Positions 1-9,160 of a DNA stretch of 22,517 nucleotides are shown here, piece after piece. Source of the DNA: Pseudomonadota bacterium (GTDB taxonomy: Bacteria; SAR324; XYD2-FULL-50-16; JAHJRI01); contig JAKSDL010000318.1 in NCBI GenBank assembly GCA_022360105.1, forward strand, positions 1 through 22,517, written 5' to 3'. A program made the position numbers and the translations under genes. The notes beneath the pieces were generated by a model. The model made no database searches. It worked only from the letters and a program-made list of their open reading frames with translations, and was not told the origin of the DNA. Each line of letters opens with the position of its first letter. Position 1 is the first letter of the stretch.

Positions 1-1
1 C

Positions 2-3000
2 TACATGTATCTATGCTTCAGCAAAACCCAGGCTTTCACAGCTGCCGATAAATCAACCCCATTTAGTGCTAATTCCGACGGTATGATCATGGGCGAAGGT
101 ATCGGGATGCTGTTGTTAAAACGATTGAAAGATGCCGAGAGAGATAACGATCGGATTTATGCTGTCATCAAAGGAATGGGATCTTCCAGTGATGGAAAAT
201 TCAAGAGTATTTATGCTCCCAGGGCCAAAGGCCAGGAGTTGGCCCTTAAACGTGCTTATAGAGACGCTGCAATAGATCCGGGCACTATCGGTTTGCTGGA
301 AGCTCACGGAACGGGTACTGCTGCCGGCGATTTGGCTGAAGTAACGGCTTTAAAAAACTTCTTTTCCCAACAGGACAAGGAAAAGCAACATATCGCCATG
401 GGGAGCGTTAAATCACAAATCGGTCATACCAAAAATGCCGCCGGTGCCGCCGGAATAATCAAAATGGCGCTCTCCCTGTATCATAAGACCCTTCCAGCCA
501 CTATCAATATTGATGAGCCAAACCGGGATCTTGATCTTGAAAATTCACCCTTCTTTTTAAATACCAAAGTAAGACCCTGGTTCCATTACTCTGATAAACA
601 TCCCAGACGAGCCGGTCTTAGTGCGTTTGGTTTTGGGGGCACCAATTTTCACTATATTCTGGAAGAACATCAATCTAAAGCGGAAGGCAACTACCGAATG
701 CATCAGGTCTCATATCCGGTTATTTTGAATGCTAAAACGATCGATGAATTAGTTGCTGCCTGCAAAGAAACCACCGCGCTGTTAAGCGACAAAAAGGCTG
801 ACCTAAAACTGGCGCATTTAGTTGATGAACAAAAGAATGCAAAGATACCTCAATCAAATGCCCGACTGGGATTTGTAGCAGTAAACGCCCAGGAAGCCGT
901 TGATTTTCTGACAAAAGCAATTGAAAAATTGGAGTCAGAACCTGATGCAGAGGCCTGGAATACACGAAAAGGTTTGTATTTTCAAAAGAAGGGAATTGAT
1001 CCTAAAGGCAAGGTGGTTGCCCTTTTTGCTGGGCAGGGATCACCCTATCTGAACATGGGAAAAGAACTGATTAATAACTTCCCCATATTGATGGAAAATC
1101 AGCAGTTTATGGATCGATTGTTTATTGAGGACAACCGACCGCCACTATCCTCGATTCTTTATCCGCGACCGGTGTTTGACAAAAAAACCGCGAAGCAGCA
1201 GGAAAAGGAGTTAAATTTAACTCAAAACGCGCAACCTTCCATTGGTGTTTTTAGCGCCGGACAATACCAGATTCTCAATCAAGCCGGCTTTAAACCTGAC
1301 TTCACGGCAGGGCACAGCTTTGGTGAGTTAACCGCACTTTGGGCGGCAGGCGTTCTCAACGACGAGGATTATTTTAAGCTTGCCAAAGCCAGAGGAAAGG
1401 CCATGGCCGCCCCGGATGATCCTAATTTTGATGCCGGTGCCATGGTGGCGGTTATGGGAGATGTTAAAAACCTTGCAGATGATATCAAAGATTTCAAGGG
1501 GGTGACCATTGCCAACTATAACTCAAAGAGCCAGGTCGTTATCGCAGGCCCCACGGAAGAAGTCAAAAAAGCGCAAGAAGCAATTAAGGATAAATATCGA
1601 ACAATACTATTAGGAGTTTCTGCAGCCTTTCACACCGAGTTGGTAGGACATGCCCAGAAACCGTTTGCAGAAGATATTGAAAAAGCAAGTTTCAAAAAAC
1701 CGGCGTGTAAAGTGTATTCCAATGCTTCAGCCAAACCTTATCCGCAAACACCAAAATCGATTCAAAAAACCTTAAAGGATCATATCCTTAACTCAGTCCA
1801 GTTCAAACAGGAAATAGAAAATATATACGATGATGGTGGCAGGATTTTTGTAGAATTCGGGCCTCAAAGCATTCTAACCCGACTGGTAGACAATATTTTA
1901 GAAGGGAAATCTTATATATCTGTGGCACTAAACGCAAATGCAAAAAAAGAGAGCGATCGTCAATTTAGAGAAGGTATTGTCAAACTCAAAGTGGCCGGTC
2001 TTTCTTTATCCGACTTCGACCCCTATCAATATAAGCCCGCTGTTTCGGACAAGAAGAAAAATGCGCTTACTCTGAAAATCAGTGGAACCAATTACGTGAG
2101 TGAGAAAACCAGAAGAGTGTTTGAAGATGCCTTACAGGATGGCTTTAAGATTAAGCAGGCTGAAGCAGTCACCAGTCTGACGACTCAAAACAATCCCCAA
2201 AAACCCATAATGAGTAATTCAGAAAACGAAACAAACAAAAAAGTGTCAGTGACACCGCAAGGTGATAGTCTGACATATGCGATGCAGAGTCTGGAAAGAG
2301 GACTGGCAAACTTTTACAATCACCAGAATGAAACATTGCGTATTCACGAGCAGTTCCTGAATAATCAATCGGAATATTCCAGAAGTTTCTTCCAGATTAT
2401 GCAGCAACAGGCTCAAACCGGAGCTCCTACGTTGAGCAAGGATGTGTCGCAAAGTATCGGTCAATTTCACTCTCACCAGGCCGAAACCTTACGTGTACAT
2501 GAGCAGTATCTAAGGCATCAAACAGAATATTCAAAGCATTCATTTGAACTGATCAGACAGCAACAGGCGGCTTTTACCGGTGGTTCTCAAATAGCAGCAC
2601 CCCAGTCCGTGACCATCACAGATTATCAACCGCCTGCTTACTCTGCTCCGACTCCACCTAAAATAGAACAAATTCAACCCATTACACCGCAGCCTGTTCA
2701 ACCGGCAGCAACACCACCTGCTCAACCAGTTCCTCCTGTGCAGACTGTTGAAGAGCCGGTAGTTGAATCGATCAGTGCTGATACGTTGACCAAGGCTTTG
2801 TTGGAGGTGGTTGCTGAAAAAACGGGTTACCAGTCCGACATGTTGGAATTAAGCATGGACATGGAGGCAGATCTTGGGATCGATTCCATCAAGCGTGTTG
2901 AAATCCTGAACGGCATCCAGGAACAATTACCCGAACTGCCTCAGCTTAACCCGGAAGAATTGGCAGAACTCAGAACACTGGAACAGATCGCAGACTATAT

Positions 3001-3700
3001 GAAGACTCACGCGGGTGGATTTGAACCCGCAAAATCACAACCGGAACCGGAACCACAGGTAGCCCAGGCGCCTGCTCCTGCAGCTGACAGGAATGGATTT
3101 GTTGGTGTTTTGCTGAATGTAATCAGTGAAAAAACCGGCTATCAGGCCGATATGCTTGAAATGGATATGGATATGGAAGCAGACCTGGGAATCGATTCGA
3201 TTAAACGCGTCGAAATCCTGAACGGGTTGCAGGAACAAATGCCGGATATGCCATCTGTCAATCCGGAAGAGCTTGCAGAATTAAGGACATTACAGCAAAT
3301 TGCAGACTACGTGATGGGCAAATCTGTGATAGAGGAAGCTTCCGCTCCCGTGCAATCTGCTCCACAAGCTGATCAGACCAGTGGACTGGAAATATTGACT
3401 AAAGCCTTATTGGAAGTTGTCAGCGAAAAAACAGGATATCTGGAAGATATGCTTGAGCTTTCCATGGACCTGGAAGCGGACCTTGGCATTGACTCCATTA
3501 AAAGGGTGGAGATTTTAAACGGTATTCAGGAAAAGCTACCGGATATGCCGGAGACAAACCCCGAAGAGCTTGCTGAACTGCGTACCTTGGAACAGATTGT
3601 TAATAAAATGATTCAGGCTGGAAGTCCGATCACTGCGGCTAAAACTGAAAATGTAAAAAAAAAACAAGTAATCGCCAACACGGCATCGATCGCAGGTTAG
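2..3700 (+). CDS. PfaA-like polyketide/PUFA synthase, upstream part (KS-AT-ACPx3), 5' end outside window
   Basis: This is a type I iterative synthase of the PfaA class, which builds long-chain fatty acyl or polyketide chains from malonyl units in the cytoplasm. The reading frame is open at the window edge, so the active-site Cys of the ketosynthase lies upstream. Visible in order (residues counted from the Met at 5): KS C-terminal half with EAHGTGT (His near 100) and the second catalytic His in KSQIGHTKNAAGAAG (near 142); an acyltransferase near 340-650 with GHSFG (Ser 438) and the AAFHTELV histidine motif; a linker with two copies of an HQxETLRxHEQ unit (near 773 and 824); a Pro/Gln-rich hinge; and three ACPs with DLGIDSIKRVEIL (phosphopantetheine Ser 961, 1065, 1164). 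It stops at TAG 3698-3700, before the reductase. The A10 run at 3655-3664 and the open frame beyond it show that the protein should continue. Class assignment is firm; the actual product is unknown. Confidence 0.93.
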   Translation, partial: YMYLCFSKTQAFTAADKSTPFSANSDGMIMGEGIGMLLLKRLKDAERDNDRIYAVIKGMGSSSDGKFKSIYAPRAKGQELALKRAYRDAAIDPGTIGLLEAHGTGTAAGDLAEVTALKNFFSQQDKEKQHIAMGSVKSQIGHTKNAAGAAGIIKMALSLYHKTLPATINIDEPNRDLDLENSPFFLNTKVRPWFHYSDKHPRRAGLSAFGFGGTNFHYILEEHQSKAEGNYRMHQVSYPVILNAKTIDELVAACKETTALLSDKKADLKLAHLVDEQKNAKIPQSNARLGFVAVNAQEAVDFLTKAIEKLESEPDAEAWNTRKGLYFQKKGIDPKGKVVALFAGQGSPYLNMGKELINNFPILMENQQFMDRLFIEDNRPPLSSILYPRPVFDKKTAKQQEKELNLTQNAQPSIGVFSAGQYQILNQAGFKPDFTAGHSFGELTALWAAGVLNDEDYFKLAKARGKAMAAPDDPNFDAGAMVAVMGDVKNLADDIKDFKGVTIANYNSKSQVVIAGPTEEVKKAQEAIKDKYRTILLGVSAAFHTELVGHAQKPFAEDIEKASFKKPACKVYSNASAKPYPQTPKSIQKTLKDHILNSVQFKQEIENIYDDGGRIFVEFGPQSILTRLVDNILEGKSYISVALNANAKKESDRQFREGIVKLKVAGLSLSDFDPYQYKPAVSDKKKNALTLKISGTNYVSEKTRRVFEDALQDGFKIKQAEAVTSLTTQNNPQKPIMSNSENETNKKVSVTPQGDSLTYAMQSLERGLANFYNHQNETLRIHEQFLNNQSEYSRSFFQIMQQQAQTGAPTLSKDVSQSIGQFHSHQAETLRVHEQYLRHQTEYSKHSFELIRQQQAAFTGGSQIAAPQSVTITDYQPPAYSAPTPPKIEQIQPITPQPVQPAATPPAQPVPPVQTVEEPVVESISADTLTKALLEVVAEKTGYQSDMLELSMDMEADLGIDSIKRVEILNGIQEQLPELPQLNPEELAELRTLEQIADYMKTHAGGFEPAKSQPEPEPQVAQAPAPAADRNGFVGVLLNVISEKTGYQADMLEMDMDMEADLGIDSIKRVEILNGLQEQMPDMPSVNPEELAELRTLQQIADYVMGKSVIEEASAPVQSAPQADQTSGLEILTKALLEVVSEKTGYLEDMLELSMDLEADLGIDSIKRVEILNGIQEKLPDMPETNPEELAELRTLEQIVNKMIQAGSPITAAKTENVKKKQVIANTASIAG
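2788..3612 (+). repeat. Three tandem acyl-carrier-protein coding units
   Basis: Three in-frame copies of an ACP of about 70 codons lie at roughly 2788-3002, 3098-3313 and 3395-3612, about 100 codons apart and separated by Pro/Ala/Gln-rich linkers. Each carries the helix II motif DLGIDSIKRVEIL with the phosphopantetheine-attachment serine, followed by NPEELAELRTL. Protein identity between copies is very high while third-codon positions differ, so they are old duplicates kept by selection. Known PfaA proteins carry a variable number of ACPs, often five or more, so three is at the low end. Confidence 0.9.
3653..3700 (+). other. Frameshift site at an A10 tract joining two halves of one synthase gene
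   Basis: The upstream frame reads GTA AAA AAA AAA CAA through ten A residues (3655-3664), then stops at 3698-3700. The frame used by the downstream half is closed by TAA at 3640-3642 and open from 3643, so the frame change must fall within about 58 nt, which includes the A run. After the run, the -1 frame encodes a linker of the type LARPDSS...LITDDGTSLT...LGWSRVVVLEF, typical of the ACP-to-KR junction in PfaA. One extra A, or a -1 slip on A AAA AAA, restores a single protein. Options are a sequencing or assembly undercall, programmed -1 ribosomal or transcriptional slippage, phase variation, or a true mutation. Confidence 0.85.
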
Positions 3701-6138
3701 TTAAATCTATCCCACTTGCAAGGCCGGACAGCTCTGCTGTTCGGTTCCCTTCTGAACACATCTGTCTGATTACCGACGATGGTACTTCACTGACGGCTAA
3801 CGTTGCTAAAATACTCAATCAACTGGGTTGGAGCAGAGTGGTTGTTTTGGAATTTCCTGCTGCCATTGTGACCCAATCCGGGAGGCCGGATAACCTTGAT
3901 AAAGTCGTTCTTTCAGACACCAAGGAAGAAACACTTATTCAGGTGCTTTCTGATATCAAGAAAAGACATGGATCGATCGGAGGATTCGTTCATCTTCATC
4001 CCGTAAATGACAAACCATCCGGAATTGATTCTGTCTTTAAGCATTCTGAAAAAGAGATTCTCAAAACGGTCTTTTTCCTGGCCAAACATCTCAAAAACGA
4101 ATTGGTAGAGGCCTCTCAATCCGGCCGCAGCTGTTTTCTATCGCTGACTCGAATGAATGGCAAGTTGGGTTTTGCTGACCCTTCCGCTTACAGTGTGATC
4201 GCAGGTGGACTTTCGGGATTGATAAAAACAGTCCGGATCGAATGGGGTTCTGTTTTTTGCCGGTCTCTTGACTTTGAACCAAAAGCATCGCATCAGTTCA
4301 TCATGAATTCCTTGAAAGATGAACTGGTTGATCCTGATTTGCGATTAACAGAAATTGCTTACTCCACCTCAGGTCGTTCTACCTTATCGGCTGATGTAGA
4401 GAATTTCGACATTGAACAGATCGCCACCGAAGCTATCGACAGCAGTTCCGTATTCCTGGTAGCAGGTGGTGCAAAAGGCGTAACGGCATCTTGTATCAAG
4501 CAGCTGGCTCAGCGTTTCCAACCTTCATTTATACTTTTGGGAAGAAGTGATAACTCGATACCGGAACCGGATTGGAGCCGTGGAGTCGATGACGAAACGG
4601 AGCTTAAAATGCGTTGCATGGAAGCATTCAAAGCTGAGGGGGAGAAACCCACACCTGTAAAAATTACCAATCGATTAAAGCCGATTCTCGCTCAAAGAGA
4701 AATCAACCAAACCATTTCCGACCTTCAGGCTGCGGGTTCCACAGTTGAATATTTCAGTGCCGATATTCTGGATACAGCGAGTCTTAAAAAGAAACTACAG
4801 GTAGTAGTAAAAAACCTTGGCAATATTACCGGTATTGTCCATGGCGCTGGCGTCTTGGCCGATAAGCTTATCACGGAAAAAACTGTAAAAGACTATCAAA
4901 TGGTGTTTGATACCAAAGTCGAAGGCTTGCAGTCTTTGATTCAGGCTGTCGACAATAACAAGTTAAAACACTTGGTATTGTTTTCATCAGCAGCCGGATT
5001 TTACGGCAATGAAGCACAATCAGATTATGCTGTTGCCAACGAGATCCTGAATAAATTTGCCCATCATTTCAAGCAAAAGCATGCCGGATGTCACGTGGTT
5101 TCCTTTAACTGGGGACCTTGGGATGGAGGCATGGTAACGCCGCAATTGAAGAGGATGTTTGAAGAAAGAAAGATCAAGGTAATACCACCTGAAGTTGGAT
5201 CATCCATCATGGCGGATGAATTGGCACTCAAAGATAAATCCGCTGTTCAGCTTGTAGTAGGGAGTTCCATGGTAATTCCGAGGGATGCCGGGCCGGAACT
5301 TTGTTCATACAATCTTTCCCGCAGCCTGAGCCTGGAAGATAATCCTTTTCTAACTCACCACGTCATAGGCAACGAGCCTGTTTTACCCATAATTTGTGCA
5401 CTTTCCTGGATGGCAGACAGTTGCGAAAAACTGTATCCGGGTTATCAATTTGTCGCTTGCAAAGAAACCAAGGTTTTAAAGGGTATTGTCTTCAATGAAT
5501 CCGCACCTCAGGAATATCAGGTTACAATCGATGAGCTGGATAAGTCGGAACCGGGAAGGATTTTGTTTCAGGTTCAGGTATCAAGTGAAAAAGCCGGCAA
5601 AACCGTTTTTCACTACAGTTCGAAAATTCGCCTTGCCCGGAAACATCAGCAACCGCTTTCATTAAACAGCTTCAATTTGAATGATTCAACGGTAAAAGCA
5701 GGAGCTGATTTCTACTCTGACGGTACCCTCTTTCATGATCCAATTTTCCAGATTGTAACCCGACAACAAAATATTGACAAAAAGCGTTTAACCCTGGCTT
5801 GTCAAGCGCCAAAACTGACTCGTCGTCAAAAAGGCCAATTCCACTCTGATACCTTCAACTCATTTGCCGACGACGTGCTATTGCAGGCGCTTTTAATTTG
5901 GGTTCGCAACAGCTTTCAGGCAGCCAGTTTGCCATTGAGCATTGGCGAAGGAAATCTCTACGCGACTACACCTTTTGATGAGCCGTTTTTTGTCACCATG
6001 GATGTAACTTCAGCATCGGAAAACAAACTGGTAGCAACTGTTTGCAGCCATGATGAACAAGGAAGAGTTTATACTCAATTAAAGAACGCGGAAGTGATTA
6101 TCAGCAAAGCGTTGAATGATAAGTTCATGAAAAACTAG
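3661..6138 (+). CDS. PfaA-like synthase, downstream part (linker-KR-DH-like), -1 frame
   Basis: This is the C-terminal half of the same synthase. The first ATG/GTG in frame is a GTG at 3838 with no convincing ribosome-binding site, and conserved linker sequence is encoded before it, so an independent start there is unlikely. Counting from 3838: an inactive reductase-like subdomain (1-200); a ketoreductase with the NADPH motif VAGGAKGVTAS (208-218), Lys 360, LFSSAAG (Ser 383/384), DYAVAN (Tyr 397, Asn 401) and FNWGPWDGG; then from about 500 a double-hotdog DH-like region with HHVIGNEPVLP (507-517), matching the PfaA C-terminal dehydratase-like/product-template domain. The stop is TAG 6136-6138. 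The next gene is fliG, so no pfaB, pfaC or pfaD partner follows; any partners would lie upstream of the window. Domain calls are firm, chain length and product unknown. Confidence 0.9.
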   Translation, partial: KTSNRQHGIDRRLVKSIPLARPDSSAVRFPSEHICLITDDGTSLTANVAKILNQLGWSRVVVLEFPAAIVTQSGRPDNLDKVVLSDTKEETLIQVLSDIKKRHGSIGGFVHLHPVNDKPSGIDSVFKHSEKEILKTVFFLAKHLKNELVEASQSGRSCFLSLTRMNGKLGFADPSAYSVIAGGLSGLIKTVRIEWGSVFCRSLDFEPKASHQFIMNSLKDELVDPDLRLTEIAYSTSGRSTLSADVENFDIEQIATEAIDSSSVFLVAGGAKGVTASCIKQLAQRFQPSFILLGRSDNSIPEPDWSRGVDDETELKMRCMEAFKAEGEKPTPVKITNRLKPILAQREINQTISDLQAAGSTVEYFSADILDTASLKKKLQVVVKNLGNITGIVHGAGVLADKLITEKTVKDYQMVFDTKVEGLQSLIQAVDNNKLKHLVLFSSAAGFYGNEAQSDYAVANEILNKFAHHFKQKHAGCHVVSFNWGPWDGGMVTPQLKRMFEERKIKVIPPEVGSSIMADELALKDKSAVQLVVGSSMVIPRDAGPELCSYNLSRSLSLEDNPFLTHHVIGNEPVLPIICALSWMADSCEKLYPGYQFVACKETKVLKGIVFNESAPQEYQVTIDELDKSEPGRILFQVQVSSEKAGKTVFHYSSKIRLARKHQQPLSLNSFNLNDSTVKAGADFYSDGTLFHDPIFQIVTRQQNIDKKRLTLACQAPKLTRRQKGQFHSDTFNSFADDVLLQALLIWVRNSFQAASLPLSIGEGNLYATTPFDEPFFVTMDVTSASENKLVATVCSHDEQGRVYTQLKNAEVIISKALNDKFMKN

Positions 6139-6469
6139 GGAACCAGCTATATCGGCAATGAAAAACCCTATTTAGAAATCAGGCTTTGCTGCTTTTTTGG
6201 GACGCGAGTACATCACGCTCACAATTATCTTATAAGACATTGTTTTTATGAGGTAATGACACAGAATTACTGCTAGCTTTTCTCATGACTTTTCCCCGGT
6301 TCCTGTGTTAGGATTGGCTATAACACGGGGAAAAATGTTTATGCAAGCAGTCATACAACCTGTAAACCCTTTGTCAGCAGTATGTTACAGGTATGTTTTT
6401 TGCTTTTACATTATCAAGAAGAATTCCCATTAAGATACCCGTACAAAACCCACAAAAAAAGGATACAAC
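6139..6469. other. Intergenic region between synthase and fliG
   Basis: 331 nt without a gene. The only clear structure is an imperfect inverted repeat, CCTGTGTTA (6302-6310) and TAACACGGG (6321-6329), with a 10-nt loop. It pairs at 9 positions with one G-T and is followed by A-rich, not T-rich, sequence, so it is not a canonical intrinsic terminator. No sigma-28 (TAAA-N15-GCCGATAA) or sigma-54 (TGGCAC-N5-TTGC) promoter could be recognised. Confidence 0.5.
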
Positions 6470-7483
6470 GTGAGCGTTGGTAAAATGACAGGTCCCAAAA
6501 AAGCTGCAATCTTATTGCTGGCTTTAGGAGAAGAAGGGGCTTCTGAAATTTTAAAAAACCTGGAAGATCGTGAAATCCAGCAAGTCGGATACTACATGGC
6601 CCGGTTTACCGATGTATCTCCTGAGGAATTGGATAATGTATTGGAGGAATTCTATCGGAAAGCTGCTATGCAAGATCAAGGCGTTACCATTAATGCCAGT
6701 GGTGACTTTGTTAAAAACGCACTGACCAAGGCATTGGGAGATGACAAGGCAAAAACCCTGGTGGATAATCTGCAGTCCTCCGCCGATGAAGGCTCACTTG
6801 ATTCGTTGAAATGGTTAGAGCCTAAAATGGTTGCCAGTCATATCATGAATGAGCATCCCCAGACCATTGCTTTAATCCTGGCCCACCTTGAAGAACCTGA
6901 ACAGACAGCCCAGGTGCTAAAGGAACTTCCGGAAAATTTGCAGGCTGATGTAACCTACCGCATGGCGATTCTGGAATCTATTCCACCTGGTGTTATTCGT
7001 GAGATTGAAGAGGTACTCTCCAAGGAATTGAAGGCTTCCGGTGCATCTTCCGCAGCGAAAGTCGGAGGCGTTGAAGCCGTGGCAGAAATGCTGAATACCA
7101 TGGACAAAACTACTGAAAGTCGGATTCTGGCAACGATCGAGGAATCCAACCCAGACCTGGCCGAACAGATCAGGGAATTGATGTTTACCTTTGAAGATCT
7201 GGTACTTGTCGATCCGACTGGTATGCAGACTATTCTTAAGGAAATCCCACAGGCAGACTTGGTGCTCTCTCTCAAAACCGCTTCGGACGCTGTTAAAGAG
7301 CACATATACAGTAATATGTCGGAACGTGCTGCAGATATGGTCCGGGATGACCTTGATGCATTGGGCCCCGTTCGGGTGGCAGATGTGGATGTTGCACAGC
7401 AAAAGATAGTAAAGATCGCAAGAAAACTGGAAGAGGAAGGAAAGATTATCATCACCGGTGGAAGTGGAGGAGATGTTATTTGA
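6470..7483 (+). CDS. fliG: Flagellar motor switch protein FliG
   Basis: FliG is the rotor protein of the flagellar C-ring. It sits on the MS ring and interacts with the stator MotA and with FliM to produce torque and switch rotation. The 337 residues match the family's usual length. Visible are the N-terminal GPKKAAILLLALGEE helix, the middle-domain EHPQT motif (128-132), the glycine hinge region, and the C-terminal torque helix with MFTFEDLVLVDPTG and the NMSERAADMVRDDL block, ending in DVAQQKIVKIARKLEEEG. The start is GTG at 6470, with AAAGGA about 6 nt ahead; an ATG at 6485 in the same frame is a weaker alternative. No fliF, fliH or fliM adjoins it, so this copy lies outside a classical fliF-fliG operon, although the flagellin cluster is 7 kb away. 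Its stop is one base from that of the convergent yggU. Confidence 0.97.
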   Translation: MSVGKMTGPKKAAILLLALGEEGASEILKNLEDREIQQVGYYMARFTDVSPEELDNVLEEFYRKAAMQDQGVTINASGDFVKNALTKALGDDKAKTLVDNLQSSADEGSLDSLKWLEPKMVASHIMNEHPQTIALILAHLEEPEQTAQVLKELPENLQADVTYRMAILESIPPGVIREIEEVLSKELKASGASSAAKVGGVEAVAEMLNTMDKTTESRILATIEESNPDLAEQIRELMFTFEDLVLVDPTGMQTILKEIPQADLVLSLKTASDAVKEHIYSNMSERAADMVRDDLDALGPVRVADVDVAQQKIVKIARKLEEEGKIIITGGSGGDVI

Positions 7484-7484
7484 T

Positions 7485-7802
7485 TCAAGTTGCAGGCTTA
7501 ATCATCCTGAGAAATGCCTGCACCTTTTCCTGATCAACTCCTGCCAATTCAATTATTTTCAACCTGTTTTTCTCCCCCTGCACAATCCTCACATTTGATT
7601 TAGCTGCTTGGAATTCCTTTGATAAAAACTTCTGAATCTCCTTATTTGCGGCGCCATCAACAGGTGGTGACGATACTTTCAGCTTTATCCATGTGGATCC
7701 GTTTCGCTCAATTATTCCATCCCAGGCTGTTTTTGAGCTTTTTGGTTGAGCATAAATCTGGAGACGGACATTGCCCCCGGCAATCTGAAAATGCCTTGTC
7801 AT
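7485..7802 (-). CDS. DUF167 (YggU family) small protein
   Basis: A 105-residue protein of the DUF167/YggU family, widespread and of unknown molecular function. The family hallmark is clear: VSSPPVDGAANKEIQKFL (44-61) followed by VRIVQGEKNRLKII. The frame is open further upstream into radA, but the family begins at about MTRHFQIAGG, so the ATG at 7800-7802 is chosen. That ATG lies 2 nt after the radA stop (TAA 7805-7807), indicating cotranscription and probably translational coupling. The 3' end abuts fliG tail to tail with a single base (7484) between the stop codons. Confidence 0.85.
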   Translation of the reverse strand: MTRHFQIAGGNVRLQIYAQPKSSKTAWDGIIERNGSTWIKLKVSSPPVDGAANKEIQKFLSKEFQAAKSNVRIVQGEKNRLKIIELAGVDQEKVQAFLRMIKPAT

Positions 7803-7804
7803 GT

Positions 7805-9160
7805 TTATCTGATTAAATCCATTAAATGTTGCACTCCTTTCACCGGGTGCAACTTGATGCCTTTTGCTTTCAGCCCGGTGGATTTGTCTCGCACATCCGG
7901 ATAAAAAACCGATTTGAAGCCACATCGTTCACTTTCATTCAACCTGCTGTCCAAGGACGATACCGCTCTGAATTCCCCGGTAAGCGCTACTTCACCACAA
8001 AATACGGCATCCCTGGGCAATGGGATGTTTAAATGGCTGGAAAGTATAGCAGCTATTAGGCATAGGTCGATAGCCGGCTCCATCACACGAATACCGCCGG
8101 CCAAGTTGACATAAATATCGTTTCTGCTGAAATCCAAGGCCAAATGTTTTTCCAGTACTGCCAAAATTACCTGGAGTCGATTCCTGTCCGTGCCCACAGT
8201 GGTTCTGGCGGGATAATTCTGCTGGGTATCACCAACCAGAACCTGAACCTCAAGAAACAAGGTTCGGGTGCCTTCGTTAGCTGCAAAAATTGCTGTTCCG
8301 GGGTGGCTTGAGGAAAACCTTTCAGCAAACATTTTGCCTGGTTTGGCTACTTCAGACAGACCTTTTTCCGTCATTTTAAACAGACCAATTTCATTGATAT
8401 TCCCAAATCGATTTTTCACACTGCGCAACACCCGGTGTTGATCTTTCTTTTCTCCTTCCAGGTATAAAACATAGTCCACCATATGTTCCAGTGTTCGCGG
8501 ACCTGCAATATCGCCATCCTTGGTGACATGCCCAATCAGCATGACAGAGGTTTCTGTTTTTTTTGCGTATTGCATTAAAGCCGATGCGGTCTCACGGACC
8601 TGGGAAACGCTTCCTGCGCTGGCCGTTAGATTTTCCGTATAAAGAGTCTGAATGGAGTCGATAACTATAAATTCGGGTTTTGTCTGCTGCAAACATCCCA
8701 GGATTTGCTCCAGGTTCGATTCGATGAGGATAGCTATGTTTTTCTGATCGATCACCAAACGATTAGCTCTCTGTTTAATCTGTGCAGCAGATTCTTCTCC
8801 CGACACATAAAGGACCTGTTTTTCTAACTTTGTCAGCCTGGCCAGCAACTGCAAAATGAGGGTTGATTTTCCCACTCCCGGTGTTCCCCCAAGCAGACCA
8901 ATAGAACCTTTTACAAAGCCGCCTCCGATAACACGGTCAAACTCCTTAACTTCAGTGAACCAGCGTTCTTCGTTGTCATTGATTCTCACCCCGTCCAATT
9001 GTTGCAACGATGATTCTGATGACACCCACCCTTTTCCGGTGGAGTGAGATGAGAATTCCTTGAGACTGTCCCATTCGCCACAATTTGTGCATCTTCCCGC
9101 CCATTTTAAAGACCTTGCACCACAAGCTTCACAAAGGTACTCCAACTGCTTTTTACCCAC
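7805..9160 (-). CDS. radA: DNA repair protein RadA (Sms)
   Basis: RadA is a RecA-like branch-migration ATPase that helps process recombination intermediates during DNA repair. All expected parts are present in 451 residues: an N-terminal C4 zinc finger (CEAC 10-13, CTNC 24-27), Walker A GGTPGVGKST (91-100), Walker B FIVIDS (164-169), the RadA signature KNRFG (249-253), and a C-terminal Lon-protease-like domain without protease activity in this family. The start is GTG at 9158-9160, giving the usual MGKK..YLCEACG opening; no strong Shine-Dalgarno is visible ahead of it. It is the first gene of a two-gene minus-strand unit with yggU and is divergent from the gene at 9466. Confidence 0.97.
   Translation of the reverse strand: MGKKQLEYLCEACGARSLKWAGRCTNCGEWDSLKEFSSHSTGKGWVSSESSLQQLDGVRINDNEERWFTEVKEFDRVIGGGFVKGSIGLLGGTPGVGKSTLILQLLARLTKLEKQVLYVSGEESAAQIKQRANRLVIDQKNIAILIESNLEQILGCLQQTKPEFIVIDSIQTLYTENLTASAGSVSQVRETASALMQYAKKTETSVMLIGHVTKDGDIAGPRTLEHMVDYVLYLEGEKKDQHRVLRSVKNRFGNINEIGLFKMTEKGLSEVAKPGKMFAERFSSSHPGTAIFAANEGTRTLFLEVQVLVGDTQQNYPARTTVGTDRNRLQVILAVLEKHLALDFSRNDIYVNLAGGIRVMEPAIDLCLIAAILSSHLNIPLPRDAVFCGEVALTGEFRAVSSLDSRLNESERCGFKSVFYPDVRDKSTGLKAKGIKLHPVKGVQHLMDLIR

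Noticed and set aside
3838..3840. GTG as an independent start for the KR-DH part of the synthase
   Set aside because: No convincing ribosome-binding site, and conserved linker residues are encoded in frame upstream, back to the A10 run.
6917..7488. Minus-strand open frames of 161 and 177 codons opposite fliG
   Set aside because: They lie fully antisense to a clearly conserved fliG, show no recognisable domain, and arise from fliG codon use.
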